Source: CAYFJO01 sp964343305 (GTDB lineage: Bacteria > Planctomycetota > Planctomycetia > Pirellulales > Pirellulaceae). Taken from it: 23,013 nucleotides of DNA. The position numbers and the translations under genes were made by a program. Positions 1 through 7,688 of the stretch are shown piece after piece. Each line of letters starts with the position of its first letter. The stretch's first letter is position 1. The stretch is taken from the NCBI GenBank assembly GCA_964343305.1, contig CAYFJO010000153.1, positions 1 through 23,013 on the forward strand, read 5' to 3'. The notes under the pieces were generated by a model. It was given only the letters and a program-made list of their open reading frames with translations. It was not told the DNA's origin and ran no database searches.

Positions 1-832
1 AAGTCATTCCGCTGGCCCCCGAGCCGATCATCCAACAAGACGGCCAGATCAAAAACGACTGCGAACGCAATGCGGGAAAACGTCTGTTGCAAAAGATTCG
101 AGCCGAACCTCAGGCTGATCGTTGTGGAAGACGGCCTGGCCAGCAACGCGCCGCACCTCCGCGAACTGAAACGCCTGGACATGCACTTCCTGTTGGGAGC
201 CAAGCCCGATGATCACGCCCACTTGTTCGAGGCGGTGAGCCGCGCTGAGACGGCGGGCCGCGTTACCACGCTGCGCTGGACGCGCGACGACAAGAAGGAA
301 ACCGTGACCTGCGAAATCCGTTTTACCCACGACCTGCCGCTGAACCAATCGAATGCCGATCTGCGGGTGAACTTTCTGCAGTACACCGAGTCTGCACCGG
401 ACGGTTCGATTCGCCAGCGTTTCAGTTGGGTCACCGATCTGAAGATCACCCCTGACAACGCACCGCACCTGGTCCGCGGCGGCCGTGCGCGTTGGAAGAT
501 TGAAAACGAAACCTTCCATACGCTGAAGAATCAAAGGGTATTACTTCGAGCACAACTTTGGGCATGGTCAGCAGCATTTGTCGGTGGTCTTGGCGATGCT
601 GATGATGTTGGCGTTTCTAGTGGACCAAACGCAGGAACTGTGTTGTCCGTTGTTTCAAGCGGTTCGTGCGAAGCTGGGGAGCCGCCGTTTGTTGTGGGAC
701 CATGTGCGTTCGCACTTCCGCCACTGCCGGCTGGAATCGATGCAGCAACTTCAGGAAGCGATCCTCTACGACTTGGCCAAGGAGATGCCTCTTCCCAGCC
801 TTGGGTCCCGCCGTTTGGCGCGAGTTCCTTGA
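1..832 (+). pseudogene. Frameshifted DDE transposase (IS remnant), 5' end outside the window
   Basis: A transposase readable only by changing frame twice. Frame 3 runs from the left edge (VIPLAPEPIIQ..., GKRLLQKIRAE) to about 107. It continues in frame 1 as LRLIVVEDGLASNAPHLREL...LLGAKPDDHAHLFEAV up to WKIENETFHTLKNQ near 533. It then moves to frame 2 as GYYFEHNFGHGQQHLSVVLAMLMMLAFLVDQ, ending at 832. The second break is one extra A in the run at 533-535; the first is a one-base-type indel at about 108-109. The D in VVEDG and the E in WKIEN look like the second and third catalytic acids of an IS4-like DDE transposase. From memory, homologous transposases carry uninterrupted WKIENETF-LKNQGY and NFGHG-HL stretches, so these are real lesions. 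I do not assign an IS family and found no terminal inverted repeats. It abuts an RT-Cas1 relic, perhaps having inserted into it. Confidence 0.8.
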
Positions 833-927
833 GTCGGTATGGCAGACAACCTTCCTTGCTTGCTCCCATGCAGGTGTCACATTTTTTTATGGCCATCGGC
901 CATGCTGGATTCGACGGCTGCGCGGAC

Positions 928-1503
928 CTGTTGGCAAACCGTGTTTCAAGCAACGGGAAGTGAAAAAAAGAGGGTGGCCGATTGATGCGCTATGCGGACG
1001 ACTTTTTGATCTTGTTTCGTGACCGCCAGCAGGCCCAGCGGTTGTATCAATCCGTTTGCGACGAGGCGGCGGATCTGCGGCTGGCGCTGAACGAGTCGAA
1101 GACCGAGGTTGTCGATTTCCGATACACGACGCTGCTCTTGCGGCAAGCGGGGTTTGTGCCGTCGATTGGGATTCTCCACCGGCCCCGCAGAGGACATGCG
1201 TCGTTGGCGTCCGACTTGCAAGAGCCGTTTCGTCATTTGATGGACCGCGTGATCGAGGCGACCCATTCCTTGTGCCGCGACGATTTTGAAAAGACCGCGC
1301 GTGGCCCGCTTGCGTTGCGTGTTTTGCCCGGCGCGGCGCGCAAGTTTCATGCGATGCTTCATCGGCAATTCGCCTTGGCATACCAATCCGGCGGCGGTGA
1401 TGATCCGGTGCCCTATCGGGCACACATCGCCCGGCAAGCCCAGTCGTTACGACGATGCCTTTTAGAAGGGAACGCGCCGTTTCACGCCTTTGAGCGTCTG
1501 TGA
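928..1503 (+). pseudogene. Relic of a reverse transcriptase-Cas1 fusion (CRISPR spacer-acquisition gene)
   Basis: The uninterrupted reading frame from 985 gives about 172 residues. Its start is RT palm: MRYADDFLIL (YADD codons at 991-1002), then LRLALNESKTEVVDF. Fused directly is the Cas1 C-terminal lobe: AGFVPSIGILHR, then LASDLQEPFRHLMDRVIEA, DDFE, and PYRAHIARQAQSLRRCLLEG. By comparison with Cas1, the metal-binding His (codon 1177) and the Asp and Glu of SDLQE are kept. The RT thumb, the Cas1 N-terminal domain and the first catalytic Glu are missing, which points to an in-frame deletion near 1120-1132. RT similarity continues upstream out of frame: QREVKKRGW at 951-977 joins RLMRYADD if the extra C at 978 is removed, and LLAN sits at 928-939 in another frame. 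The ATG at 985 is therefore not an original start. No cas2, effector gene or CRISPR array is nearby. The Cas1 and YADD identifications are strong; the upstream extension is inference. Confidence 0.82.
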
Positions 1504-1541
1504 GATTGTGAGAGCGTCCTACTGTCTCAAGCAAGTGTGTT

Positions 1542-1550
1542 TGCTATAAC
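1542..1550 (+). promoter_or_regulatory. Possible extended -10 element upstream of ruvB
   Basis: TGCTATAAC matches an extended -10 (TG-N-TATAAT) about 40 bp before the ruvB ATG. No convincing -35 hexamer lies 16-18 bp upstream. The call rests on the -10 alone, and planctomycete promoters are poorly conserved. Confidence 0.25.
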
Positions 1551-1588
1551 AGTAGTGAACGGACTCTACCTCTTAGGCAAACGCTCAC

Positions 1589-2611
1589 ATGGCGCGCGAA
1601 CCAATTTATTCAGCCAGCGAGCCCGATGACGAATACGATGGCCAGTTGCGCCCTCAGCGAATGGCTGACATGGTTGGCCAACGCGATGTGATGGATCGCC
1701 TGCAAATCGTGATCGATGCGGCGACGAAACGCGAAGAACCGCTGGGGCACATTTTGTTTGATGGACCACCTGGCCTGGGCAAAACGACTTTCGCCACGTG
1801 CATTCCGCGTGATTTGGGCGTCAGTGTTCAGTATGCGAATGCCGCCGGCTTGAAAGCACCCAAGGACCTGATCCCGTTTCTGACAAACATTGAAGAACGG
1901 GCGGTGCTGTTCATCGACGAAATCCATCGTTTGCCCAAGGCCGTCGAAGAGTACCTGTACACGGCGATGGAAGATTTTCGCATCGATATTGTGCTGGGCG
2001 AGGGCGTGAATGCCCGGACGTTGAGTCTGGAAATCAAACCGTACACGATGATCGGCGCCACGACACGAGCCGGCATGTTGTCCGGGCCGTTGCGTGATCG
2101 ATTTCTCATTCGCGAACATCTGGGCTTTTACGATCTCCCGGAAATGACCGAGATCGTGCGTCGCAGTGCAAGGAAACTCGCCGTCGATGTAGACGATGCC
2201 GCGGCCAAGGAAATTGCCACACGCAGCCGCAGCACTCCGCGGATCGCCAACCATCGTCTTCGCTGGGTCCGTGATTATGCCGACAGCAAAGCGGATGGCC
2301 GGATCAATCTAGACATCGCGCTGGCCGCGCTGGAGATGGCCGAGATCGATGTCCTGGGGCTCGACAAGCAAGATCGGCAGTACCTCAAGACGTTGATCGG
2401 CGTGTTCGGCGGCGGGCCGGCGGGATTGAATTCCATTTCCGCGACCATGAACGTCGCGGCGGATACGTTGGAAGACGAAGTCGAGCCGTTCCTATTGCGC
2501 TTTGAACTCATCGTTCGTACTCCACGCGGCCGCATGGCAACGGCCAAAGCGTTCAACCACCTCAAGCTGCCGATGCCAGACGAAGAGGGGCAGCAAAAAC
2601 TGTTTGAATAA
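1589..2611 (+). CDS. ruvB: Holliday junction branch-migration ATPase RuvB
   Basis: AAA+ motor that drives branch migration of Holliday junctions together with RuvA. The 340-residue product has the usual family length. Visible motifs are Walker A GPPGLGKTT (59-67), Walker B LFIDEIH (107-113), sensor 1 GATTR (156-160), the arginine-finger loop PLRDRF (167-172), sensor 2 STPRIAN, and the C-terminal winged-helix signature ending RTPRGR. Several positions differ from the E. coli-type consensus, for example DRFLIREHL for DRFGI-Q-L and ANAAGLKAPKDL for SGP-L---GDL. As far as I recall these are typical of planctomycete RuvB, so I do not read them as a divergent paralog. The ATG at 1589 gives the canonical start just before the RPQRMADMVGQ segment. 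The next gene's ATG follows the TAA stop immediately. ruvA and ruvC are not in the window. Confidence 0.95.
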   Translation: MAREPIYSASEPDDEYDGQLRPQRMADMVGQRDVMDRLQIVIDAATKREEPLGHILFDGPPGLGKTTFATCIPRDLGVSVQYANAAGLKAPKDLIPFLTNIEERAVLFIDEIHRLPKAVEEYLYTAMEDFRIDIVLGEGVNARTLSLEIKPYTMIGATTRAGMLSGPLRDRFLIREHLGFYDLPEMTEIVRRSARKLAVDVDDAAAKEIATRSRSTPRIANHRLRWVRDYADSKADGRINLDIALAALEMAEIDVLGLDKQDRQYLKTLIGVFGGGPAGLNSISATMNVAADTLEDEVEPFLLRFELIVRTPRGRMATAKAFNHLKLPMPDEEGQQKLFE

Positions 2612-3604
2612 ATGATCAAGACAACCGTTGTTGGCAGTTATCCCGTTCCCACCTGGCTGCAAGTCCACAGCACGCGCGAAAGCCTGCGCGACGCAATCCT
2701 GGCGGTGATCAAAACCCAGGAATTAGCCGGCATCGACGTTGTGGCCGACGGCGAGTTGTATCGATGGGACGTGAACCACGCCGAAACAAACGGCATGATC
2801 GATTACTTCGTCAAGCCGATGTCCGGTGTGCAGAGTGATTTGTCCTACGAGCAACTACAAGCGTGGCGAAGCCAGCCCGGTCATCAGTTTCGCGCCAAGC
2901 CGCCGGGAATCGTCACCAATTCGCTGGGCTCAGGGACATTGGACCTGAAATCCGACTATGAACTTTACCGTGACCTGACCGACCGTCCAAAAAAGTTCAC
3001 GGTGACGAGTCCTTACATGTTGGCTAAGACGTTGGCCGACGAGCAATACGGCAATTTAAAAGACCTCGTCATGGCGTTGGCCGATGTGTTGAAACAACAA
3101 GTGGCCGAGATCGACGCCGAAATCCTGCAAGTGGACGAAGCCAACGTCACCGGCTCACCCGACGACGGGCCGATCGCCGCGGCCGGCATCAACCGCGTGC
3201 TCGAAGGAGCCCAAAACGAAAAAGCCGTCCACTTGTGCTACGGCAACTACGGTGGCCAGACAATTCAGAGCGGCACGTACGACAAACTGATGGCTTTTTT
3301 GAACGAATTAAACGTCGACCACGTTGTGCTGGAAATTGCCCGCCGTCCGGACGTCGAGCTGTCAATTCTAAAAGGCGTCAAATCATCGATCGGCATGGGC
3401 ATTGGCGTGATCGACATCAAGGACAACGAAGTCGAGACTCCCGAAGAAGTCGCCCGTCGGATAGAAAGCGCTGCGAGTGAGTTGGGCGCGGAGCGAATTC
3501 AATACGTCCACCCCGATTGCGGATTTTGGATGCTACCCCGCAGCGTCGCGGATGCGAAGATGCGAGCGCTTGTCGCGGGTCGCGATTTGTTCGAAGGGAA
3601 TTAG
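2612..3604 (+). CDS. Core-type cobalamin-independent methionine synthase-like protein (MetE C-terminal domain family)
   Basis: A 330-residue protein corresponding only to the C-terminal catalytic barrel of MetE, which as a full enzyme is about 750 residues. It opens with TTVVGSYPVP, a standard start for this family. The four zinc ligands are present in the expected order: His207 and Cys209 in VHLCYG, Glu241 in VVLEIARR, and Cys303 in HPDCGFW. The VADGELYRWD and EANVTGS segments match the substrate-binding face. In the known family such proteins transfer a methyl group to homocysteine or a related thiol; without the N-terminal folate-binding half, the physiological methyl donor is uncertain. 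The ATG is directly after the ruvB TAA (zero spacing) with no evident Shine-Dalgarno, suggesting coupled translation. A more general vitamin-B12-independent methyltransferase role is possible. Confidence 0.85.
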   Translation: MIKTTVVGSYPVPTWLQVHSTRESLRDAILAVIKTQELAGIDVVADGELYRWDVNHAETNGMIDYFVKPMSGVQSDLSYEQLQAWRSQPGHQFRAKPPGIVTNSLGSGTLDLKSDYELYRDLTDRPKKFTVTSPYMLAKTLADEQYGNLKDLVMALADVLKQQVAEIDAEILQVDEANVTGSPDDGPIAAAGINRVLEGAQNEKAVHLCYGNYGGQTIQSGTYDKLMAFLNELNVDHVVLEIARRPDVELSILKGVKSSIGMGIGVIDIKDNEVETPEEVARRIESAASELGAERIQYVHPDCGFWMLPRSVADAKMRALVAGRDLFEGN

Positions 3605-3663
3605 TTCCGAAGGATTTGAGGGCATCCCCAAGCTACACGACTGCACCATTCCGCAACTGAAGA

Positions 3664-5304
3664 CTATCGCGTCTCCAGTTGCTGGGCTTGGGGTACACCG
3701 AGAATCTGCATCTGTTGGCTAGATTCCAGCGGCTCTATTCCTTCGCCGGTTTCCATTCGCAGCTTCAGATGATACTCGCCAGGCGGTGGTGCGTACTTGG
3801 TGCGGAAGAGCAGTTCGTCGCGCTCGCCAGGCAATAGCCAGTGGCCATAGCCGCCTCGGAGTTCAATGATGCGGCCAAAGGGGTCGGTTAGCTTTAACAT
3901 GCCATCGAGCGTCGCGTGCATTTGGCCGGTGTTGACTATAGGAATTACGAAGGCGGATTGTTCAGCGCCGTAGGACCAACGTTCGGACTCGAGTTCGACG
4001 TTGGGTTGTTCTTCCGATCGGGCCAGCAAGGCGACAGGCAATTCGAAGCGGCCGAGGGTTTTGCCTTCACTGGGCGTGGCGTCGATATGGATCGTGCCAT
4101 ATTGATGGCGTTCGAACTTTTCTTCCATGTTCATGCCAATGAGCACTTTTCGGTACCTGCCGGGATTCAGTTGAACTGTGTTGGGACGGACCATGACCCA
4201 GTTGACGGGTGAGCCGTTGACGCTGCGTGGAGTCAGGCTGATCTCGATCGGTTGCTGGCTGTTGTTGGTGAGTTCGACGCTGCGAAAGCGTTTGCCGCCG
4301 CGGCGAAGCGACAAGGCGACTTGTGTCGGCGCAATTTGAATATCGCGGGCAAATTGGATGATCGTGGCATCTTGGCCTGGAAAGTCGCCGGCTTTGATGG
4401 CGATGGGAAAACTTGTTTTCAACCGGGTGCGGCGGTTGGAGACGAGGTCGACTTGCATCTCGTAGTCGCCAGGAAAGACCGAGTCGGGCAACAGGCCACG
4501 AAGTTTCAGCCGCGAGTTGGGGAGGATGCGGATCATCCAACAATCGGGCGGCGACATCGACTGGCGGACGACCATGCCGACGTTGAACGCTTTTTGGCGG
4601 GCGCCTTGGTTGGACTTGGCCAGGCGACAGCGCATTTGAAATTCGAACGGGCTGTCGGTCTTGTTGCTGACCCAGACGTTGGCTTTGGCCAGGCCGTCCT
4701 CTTCGGACAACTCGGCGGATTCGACGGTGAGTTTCGAAATGTCGCCACCTCGCACGCCTCGCACCGTGACGTCGCAACGGAGTAAGTAACGCGTGACGAA
4801 TCGGATGCCGATGGTGCGTTCGCCGTCGGCTGCGTTGCCAGCGGGTGCTCGGCCGACGATGCGGCCCAGGTCAGTGACCAAGAGTCCAAAAGAATGGAAC
4901 TTGGAGTTGGTCGACGGGATGCGAACGCGGGCCTTGATCGTTGTGGTTGCATTGTCTGCTAAATCGACGGTGGTGGGCGAAGTGACTTTGACGTTGTCGG
5001 GAACGGGCGCGTCGGTGTCGGATAGGATCGTACCGTTTTCGTCTTGCTTAAGACCGACGGCCCTGATTTTGAGTGTTGTCGTGCGGTTGATCGATTGGAC
5101 TTGAAATTCGATGGGGACGATCTTGCCGCGCGGCGCATGAATGTGTTGCGACATCGGCGTGACGTGAAACGCCGGTTGGACGTCCTGTTGGAGACGGATC
5201 GGCGCCCGAGTTGGATCTTTTGCTGGTTGCGCGAGTAGATTCGCGTTTGCAAACGCAATGGCGGCGAGCGCACAGAGGCGTGCGACGTGGGGCATGGGAA
5301 ACAT
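3664..5304 (-). CDS. Secreted protein of apparent Ig-like/beta-sandwich character, second gene of the secretin unit
   Basis: Not recognised as a named family. A signal peptide is clear (ARLCALAAIAFANANLLA, cleaved near AQP), so the product is exported. The remaining ~520 residues are rich in alternating hydrophobic beta-strand patterns and phrases typical of Ig-like or PapD/COG1470-type domains. Examples are IHAPRGKIVPIEFQVQS, IGIRFVTRYLLRCDVTV, VELTNNSQQPIEISL and PPPGEYHLKLRMETG. Two or more such domains seem likely. The gene starts at the end of the secretin gene: a TTG at 5322 would overlap the secretin TGA by four bases, while the first ATG is at 5304 and another at 5295. I prefer 5304, since any of the three leaves the signal peptide intact. 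Co-transcription suggests a periplasmic or surface partner of the secretin, but that is inference from context. Confidence 0.75.
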   Translation of the reverse strand: MFPMPHVARLCALAAIAFANANLLAQPAKDPTRAPIRLQQDVQPAFHVTPMSQHIHAPRGKIVPIEFQVQSINRTTTLKIRAVGLKQDENGTILSDTDAPVPDNVKVTSPTTVDLADNATTTIKARVRIPSTNSKFHSFGLLVTDLGRIVGRAPAGNAADGERTIGIRFVTRYLLRCDVTVRGVRGGDISKLTVESAELSEEDGLAKANVWVSNKTDSPFEFQMRCRLAKSNQGARQKAFNVGMVVRQSMSPPDCWMIRILPNSRLKLRGLLPDSVFPGDYEMQVDLVSNRRTRLKTSFPIAIKAGDFPGQDATIIQFARDIQIAPTQVALSLRRGGKRFRSVELTNNSQQPIEISLTPRSVNGSPVNWVMVRPNTVQLNPGRYRKVLIGMNMEEKFERHQYGTIHIDATPSEGKTLGRFELPVALLARSEEQPNVELESERWSYGAEQSAFVIPIVNTGQMHATLDGMLKLTDPFGRIIELRGGYGHWLLPGERDELLFRTKYAPPPGEYHLKLRMETGEGIEPLESSQQMQILGVPQAQQLETR

Positions 5305-5318
5305 GTTTCGGGGCTTTC

Positions 5319-6944
5319 TCAATTATTCACAGGCGCGGGCGTTGGCAGGATCTCGGGAATCATCGCTCCCTCAGGCTCCAAGCCAACGTTTCCGCTGACA
5401 ATCTTGGGCGAAATGAAGACCGCGACCTCGGCTTCCTGCTCTTGCTTGTCAACCTGCTGAAATATGTGCCCGAACAATGGCATCTTGCAAAGGATGGGCA
5501 CGCGGCTGACACGATCCACCTTTTGGCGGTGAGTCAATCCACCGATCACGATCGTGTGTCCATCCTTGACATTAACCGTCGTCGCTACGGTACGGCGGTT
5601 AATCAATGGGAACGGATTCGCAATGTTGTCGTTCGTTCCCGACTCCCTGATATCTTCACTCACTTCGGCACGCTCGATCAACACGGTGACGTTGCCACCG
5701 CGGACGACGGGCGTGATGTTCAGCGTAATGCCCGATTCAACTTTTTCGATTTCCTGTCGGAAGAAGAAGTTTTCGTTGTTGGTGGGCTGGACGCTGAAAT
5801 AGGATTCGCGGGAGATGGAGATCTGTGCTTCCTCTCCATCTTTGGCCATGACGCTGGGGGCGGCTCGTATTTTTACATAGCCTTCTTGGGCCAACAGTCG
5901 CAAAAAGTACGACGTGATGGCAAAGCGGCCGACCAAATCGTGGACATGCGACGGACTCAGGGCTCCGGAAAGTGCCAGGCCCGAGACTCCGATTTCGATA
6001 TTTGGATCGCCGCTGCCGGCCAGCATTTGTTTGAGGTCGAGACCGTATTCGAGCGTCTTTTCCGGCGAGTAGACGACGATAATCGCTTCCAACAAAACTT
6101 GCGCGACCGGCTGGTCGGCCTGTTCCAGCTCGGTCATGATCTGTGACGCGATCATGTTTGGCGCTTCGATCACCATCACGTTTCTTTTGCCGACCGTGCG
6201 AATATACTTTTGCTGGTTCTCGGGCAACAACGGCATGAGATCTTCGGGCGAATGATGTTGAGGTCGGTAGACCACGCGCTCGGAAAGGAAACGGAACAAC
6301 GCCGAGTCGGGTTCCATCGTGCCGACCAGGTATTGGTCGCCTTTCTTGCCCCAGACATAGCCCAGCGGCAGCAGGATTTTTTCCAAAGCGGCTTCGAACG
6401 GTTCGTCTTCGATCATCGCGGTTGCCACACCGCTGACCGTGTCGTCGACGATCACGGACACTTTGGCCTGCGTGGCGAGCGATTGGATCGCCTGGCGGAT
6501 GTCGGTTTCTTCGAAAATGTCGTTGACCAATGGACCGGCATGTTGTTTCCAGGTCACCAGATGGCCGCGTGGGCCTGGGTTGGGCGCGGTGAGGACGGGC
6601 ACCGCTTCCAGGCCACCTTGCGTTTGATTCTGTTTTTCGAAATCAACGAGTTCAAAGGGCTGCCAGTCTTCGACGTTCGCATCCGGCGAATCAGGCGGCA
6701 AACGATAGATGGTGGACTGGCGAATGTCGGCGTAGCTGCGATTGAGGGGTGTGTCGGGATGTTTGAGTACGGAAGCGGTGTGGATCGCTTCGTTGAACAA
6801 CTCCTGAATCGGGCGATTTGGACGCATGCTTGCACGGTGCTCTTGGCAGCCAGACAAAACAATGGCGAGTAGCGCGCAACACAACGGCCACGAAACAGAA
6901 GTTCCGCGGCGAACGCTTTTCAGGTTGGCGTCGTGATGGATCAA
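5319..6944 (-). CDS. Secretin-family outer-membrane lipoprotein (type II/III secretion GspD-like)
   Basis: A 541-residue secretin. The N-terminus is a lipoprotein signal with lipobox LSGC (Cys33). An STN/N0-like domain follows (VNDIFEETDIRQAIQSLA ... GDQYLVGT, about 135-210). Next is an N1/NolW-like segment with MVIEAPNMIASQIMTELEQADQP. The C-terminal secretin barrel shows ESGITLNITPVV, INRRTVATTVNVKDGHTIVIGGL, RVPILCKMPLFGHIFQQ and the closing VAVFISPKIV. Secretins form gated outer-membrane pores for secretion, type IV pili or phage export. No GspE ATPase, pseudopilins or inner-membrane platform genes are adjacent, so this is an orphan or accessory secretin. The start must be the TTG at 6944 or a later rare codon, because TAA lies in frame three codons upstream. 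It overlaps the downstream gene's possible TTG start by four bases. Confidence 0.88.
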   Translation of the reverse strand: MIHHDANLKSVRRGTSVSWPLCCALLAIVLSGCQEHRASMRPNRPIQELFNEAIHTASVLKHPDTPLNRSYADIRQSTIYRLPPDSPDANVEDWQPFELVDFEKQNQTQGGLEAVPVLTAPNPGPRGHLVTWKQHAGPLVNDIFEETDIRQAIQSLATQAKVSVIVDDTVSGVATAMIEDEPFEAALEKILLPLGYVWGKKGDQYLVGTMEPDSALFRFLSERVVYRPQHHSPEDLMPLLPENQQKYIRTVGKRNVMVIEAPNMIASQIMTELEQADQPVAQVLLEAIIVVYSPEKTLEYGLDLKQMLAGSGDPNIEIGVSGLALSGALSPSHVHDLVGRFAITSYFLRLLAQEGYVKIRAAPSVMAKDGEEAQISISRESYFSVQPTNNENFFFRQEIEKVESGITLNITPVVRGGNVTVLIERAEVSEDIRESGTNDNIANPFPLINRRTVATTVNVKDGHTIVIGGLTHRQKVDRVSRVPILCKMPLFGHIFQQVDKQEQEAEVAVFISPKIVSGNVGLEPEGAMIPEILPTPAPVNN

Positions 6945-6960
6945 GGTTGTTTACCAAATC

Positions 6961-6992
6961 AGACTTCCGAAGTATCGGAAAACTTCGGAAGT
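6961..6992. repeat. Palindromic repeat copy A
   Basis: Ten-base arms ACTTCCGAAG (6963-6972) and CTTCGGAAGT (6983-6992) can pair. The whole 32-nt block matches 7118-7149 at 31 of 32 positions. It lies in the leader just upstream of the secretin TTG start. Confidence 0.8.
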
Positions 6993-7002
6993 TCGCGTGT
7001 AC

Positions 7003-7058
7003 CAATAAAAAATGGGGCAAACGCCGCACGATTTTGTCGTGCGGCGTTTCGCCCCATT
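7003..7058 (-). terminator. Strong rho-independent-type terminator for the leftward gene at 7161-7688
   Basis: Left arm 7011-7031 and right arm 7037-7058 pair over 21 base pairs with a single bulged base around a five-base loop; the core is AACGCCGCACGA. On the minus strand the stem is followed by a T-rich run (complement of 7003-7012), as expected for an intrinsic terminator. It would end the transcript of the small secreted-protein gene about 100 bp past its stop and insulate the secretin gene. Confidence 0.75.
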
Positions 7059-7117
7059 CCCTTGTTTTGTTGATGGCGGGCTCGCGGTGCTCATGACACG
7101 AGCCGAATCATCGTTTT

Positions 7118-7149
7118 AGACTTCCGAAGTTTCGGAAAACTTCGGAAGT
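7118..7149. repeat. Palindromic repeat copy B
   Basis: Second copy of the 32-nt palindrome, differing from the copy at 6961-6992 by one base in the loop. It sits just after the stop of the gene at 7161-7688, so the two copies bracket the terminator hairpin. Confidence 0.8.
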
Positions 7150-7160
7150 CGGTTGAGAGT

Positions 7161-7688
7161 CTATTTCGAAGTCAAGGTTCCTGTAACGGTCATTTCGTAG
7201 TTACCCGCCGCAAGTTCCGCAAAGCCGGTCTCTACCAAGGATACGTTTAAATTAAATGTTGCGGCTCCGGCACTGGAGGAGTCGGCGGACACGGTGGCCG
7301 TGTTTTTTGCCGCCCCGTAGTCCGTTGCATCCGCGGCAACCAGGACGCTCCAGGACGGAGACCCCGATGCTTTCGACAACGCCAGCGATGCGTCACGTTT
7401 GTACGAGTTGTCTACGGTGTGGGTGAAAGGTTGGTTGCAAGTGAACGTAGCGGTTGCACCGATGGGACCATTCGCCCTGACGAACCACGGCTGGGCGGCG
7501 AAGGGTTGGTTGTTGTCGGATTCATCGTGATTGATCCACGTGCTGGCCGCGGGCGATGTGATCGCTAGTTTCGGAGCAACGATCACGCGGAACAATTCGG
7601 TGTCCGTGACCTGGGCGTTGGACACGGATGGCATGCTAAGGGCGATAGCGAGGATTGTCGCGACAGATAGGAGACTGGGGCGTGTCAT
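7161..7688 (-). CDS. Small secreted beta-rich protein (paralog of the gene at 8227-8727)
   Basis: A 175-residue exported protein with a classic signal peptide (LLSVATILAIALSMPSVSNA, cleavage before QV). The mature part is short, Ser/Thr/Ala-rich and strand-like. It ends AAGNYEMTVTGTLTSK, similar in style to small surface or coat proteins such as the spore coat protein U or WxL classes, though I cannot assign it to either. It is clearly homologous to the divergent gene at 8227-8727: shared blocks include NHDES-N-PF, GATATFTCNQPFTHT, KRDASLAL, DATDY and the C-terminal YEMTVTGT. The ATG at 7688 has a good ribosome site (AGGAAGGA, seven bases upstream). A strong terminator lies downstream, beyond a palindromic repeat. 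Function unknown; proximity to a secretin suggests, but does not show, a link to surface export. Confidence 0.8.
   Translation of the reverse strand: MTRPSLLSVATILAIALSMPSVSNAQVTDTELFRVIVAPKLAITSPAASTWINHDESDNNQPFAAQPWFVRANGPIGATATFTCNQPFTHTVDNSYKRDASLALSKASGSPSWSVLVAADATDYGAAKNTATVSADSSSAGAATFNLNVSLVETGFAELAAGNYEMTVTGTLTSK

Noticed and set aside
889..903. ATGGCCATCGGCCAT palindrome as a terminator of the transposase
   Set aside because: Six-base stem only, and the T-run precedes the stem on the plus strand instead of following it.
942..966. GTTTCAAGCAACGGGAAGTGAAA, which looks superficially like a type I/III CRISPR repeat beside the RT-Cas1 relic
   Set aside because: It occurs once; no second copy at spacer distance was seen. 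It overlaps the out-of-frame RT coding similarity. A weak partial match near 1524 (GTCTCAAGCAAG) is too short to count.
1589..2611. RuvB with several non-consensus motif residues as a transferred or specialised paralog
   Set aside because: All catalytic motifs are intact and the deviations match what I recall of planctomycete RuvB.
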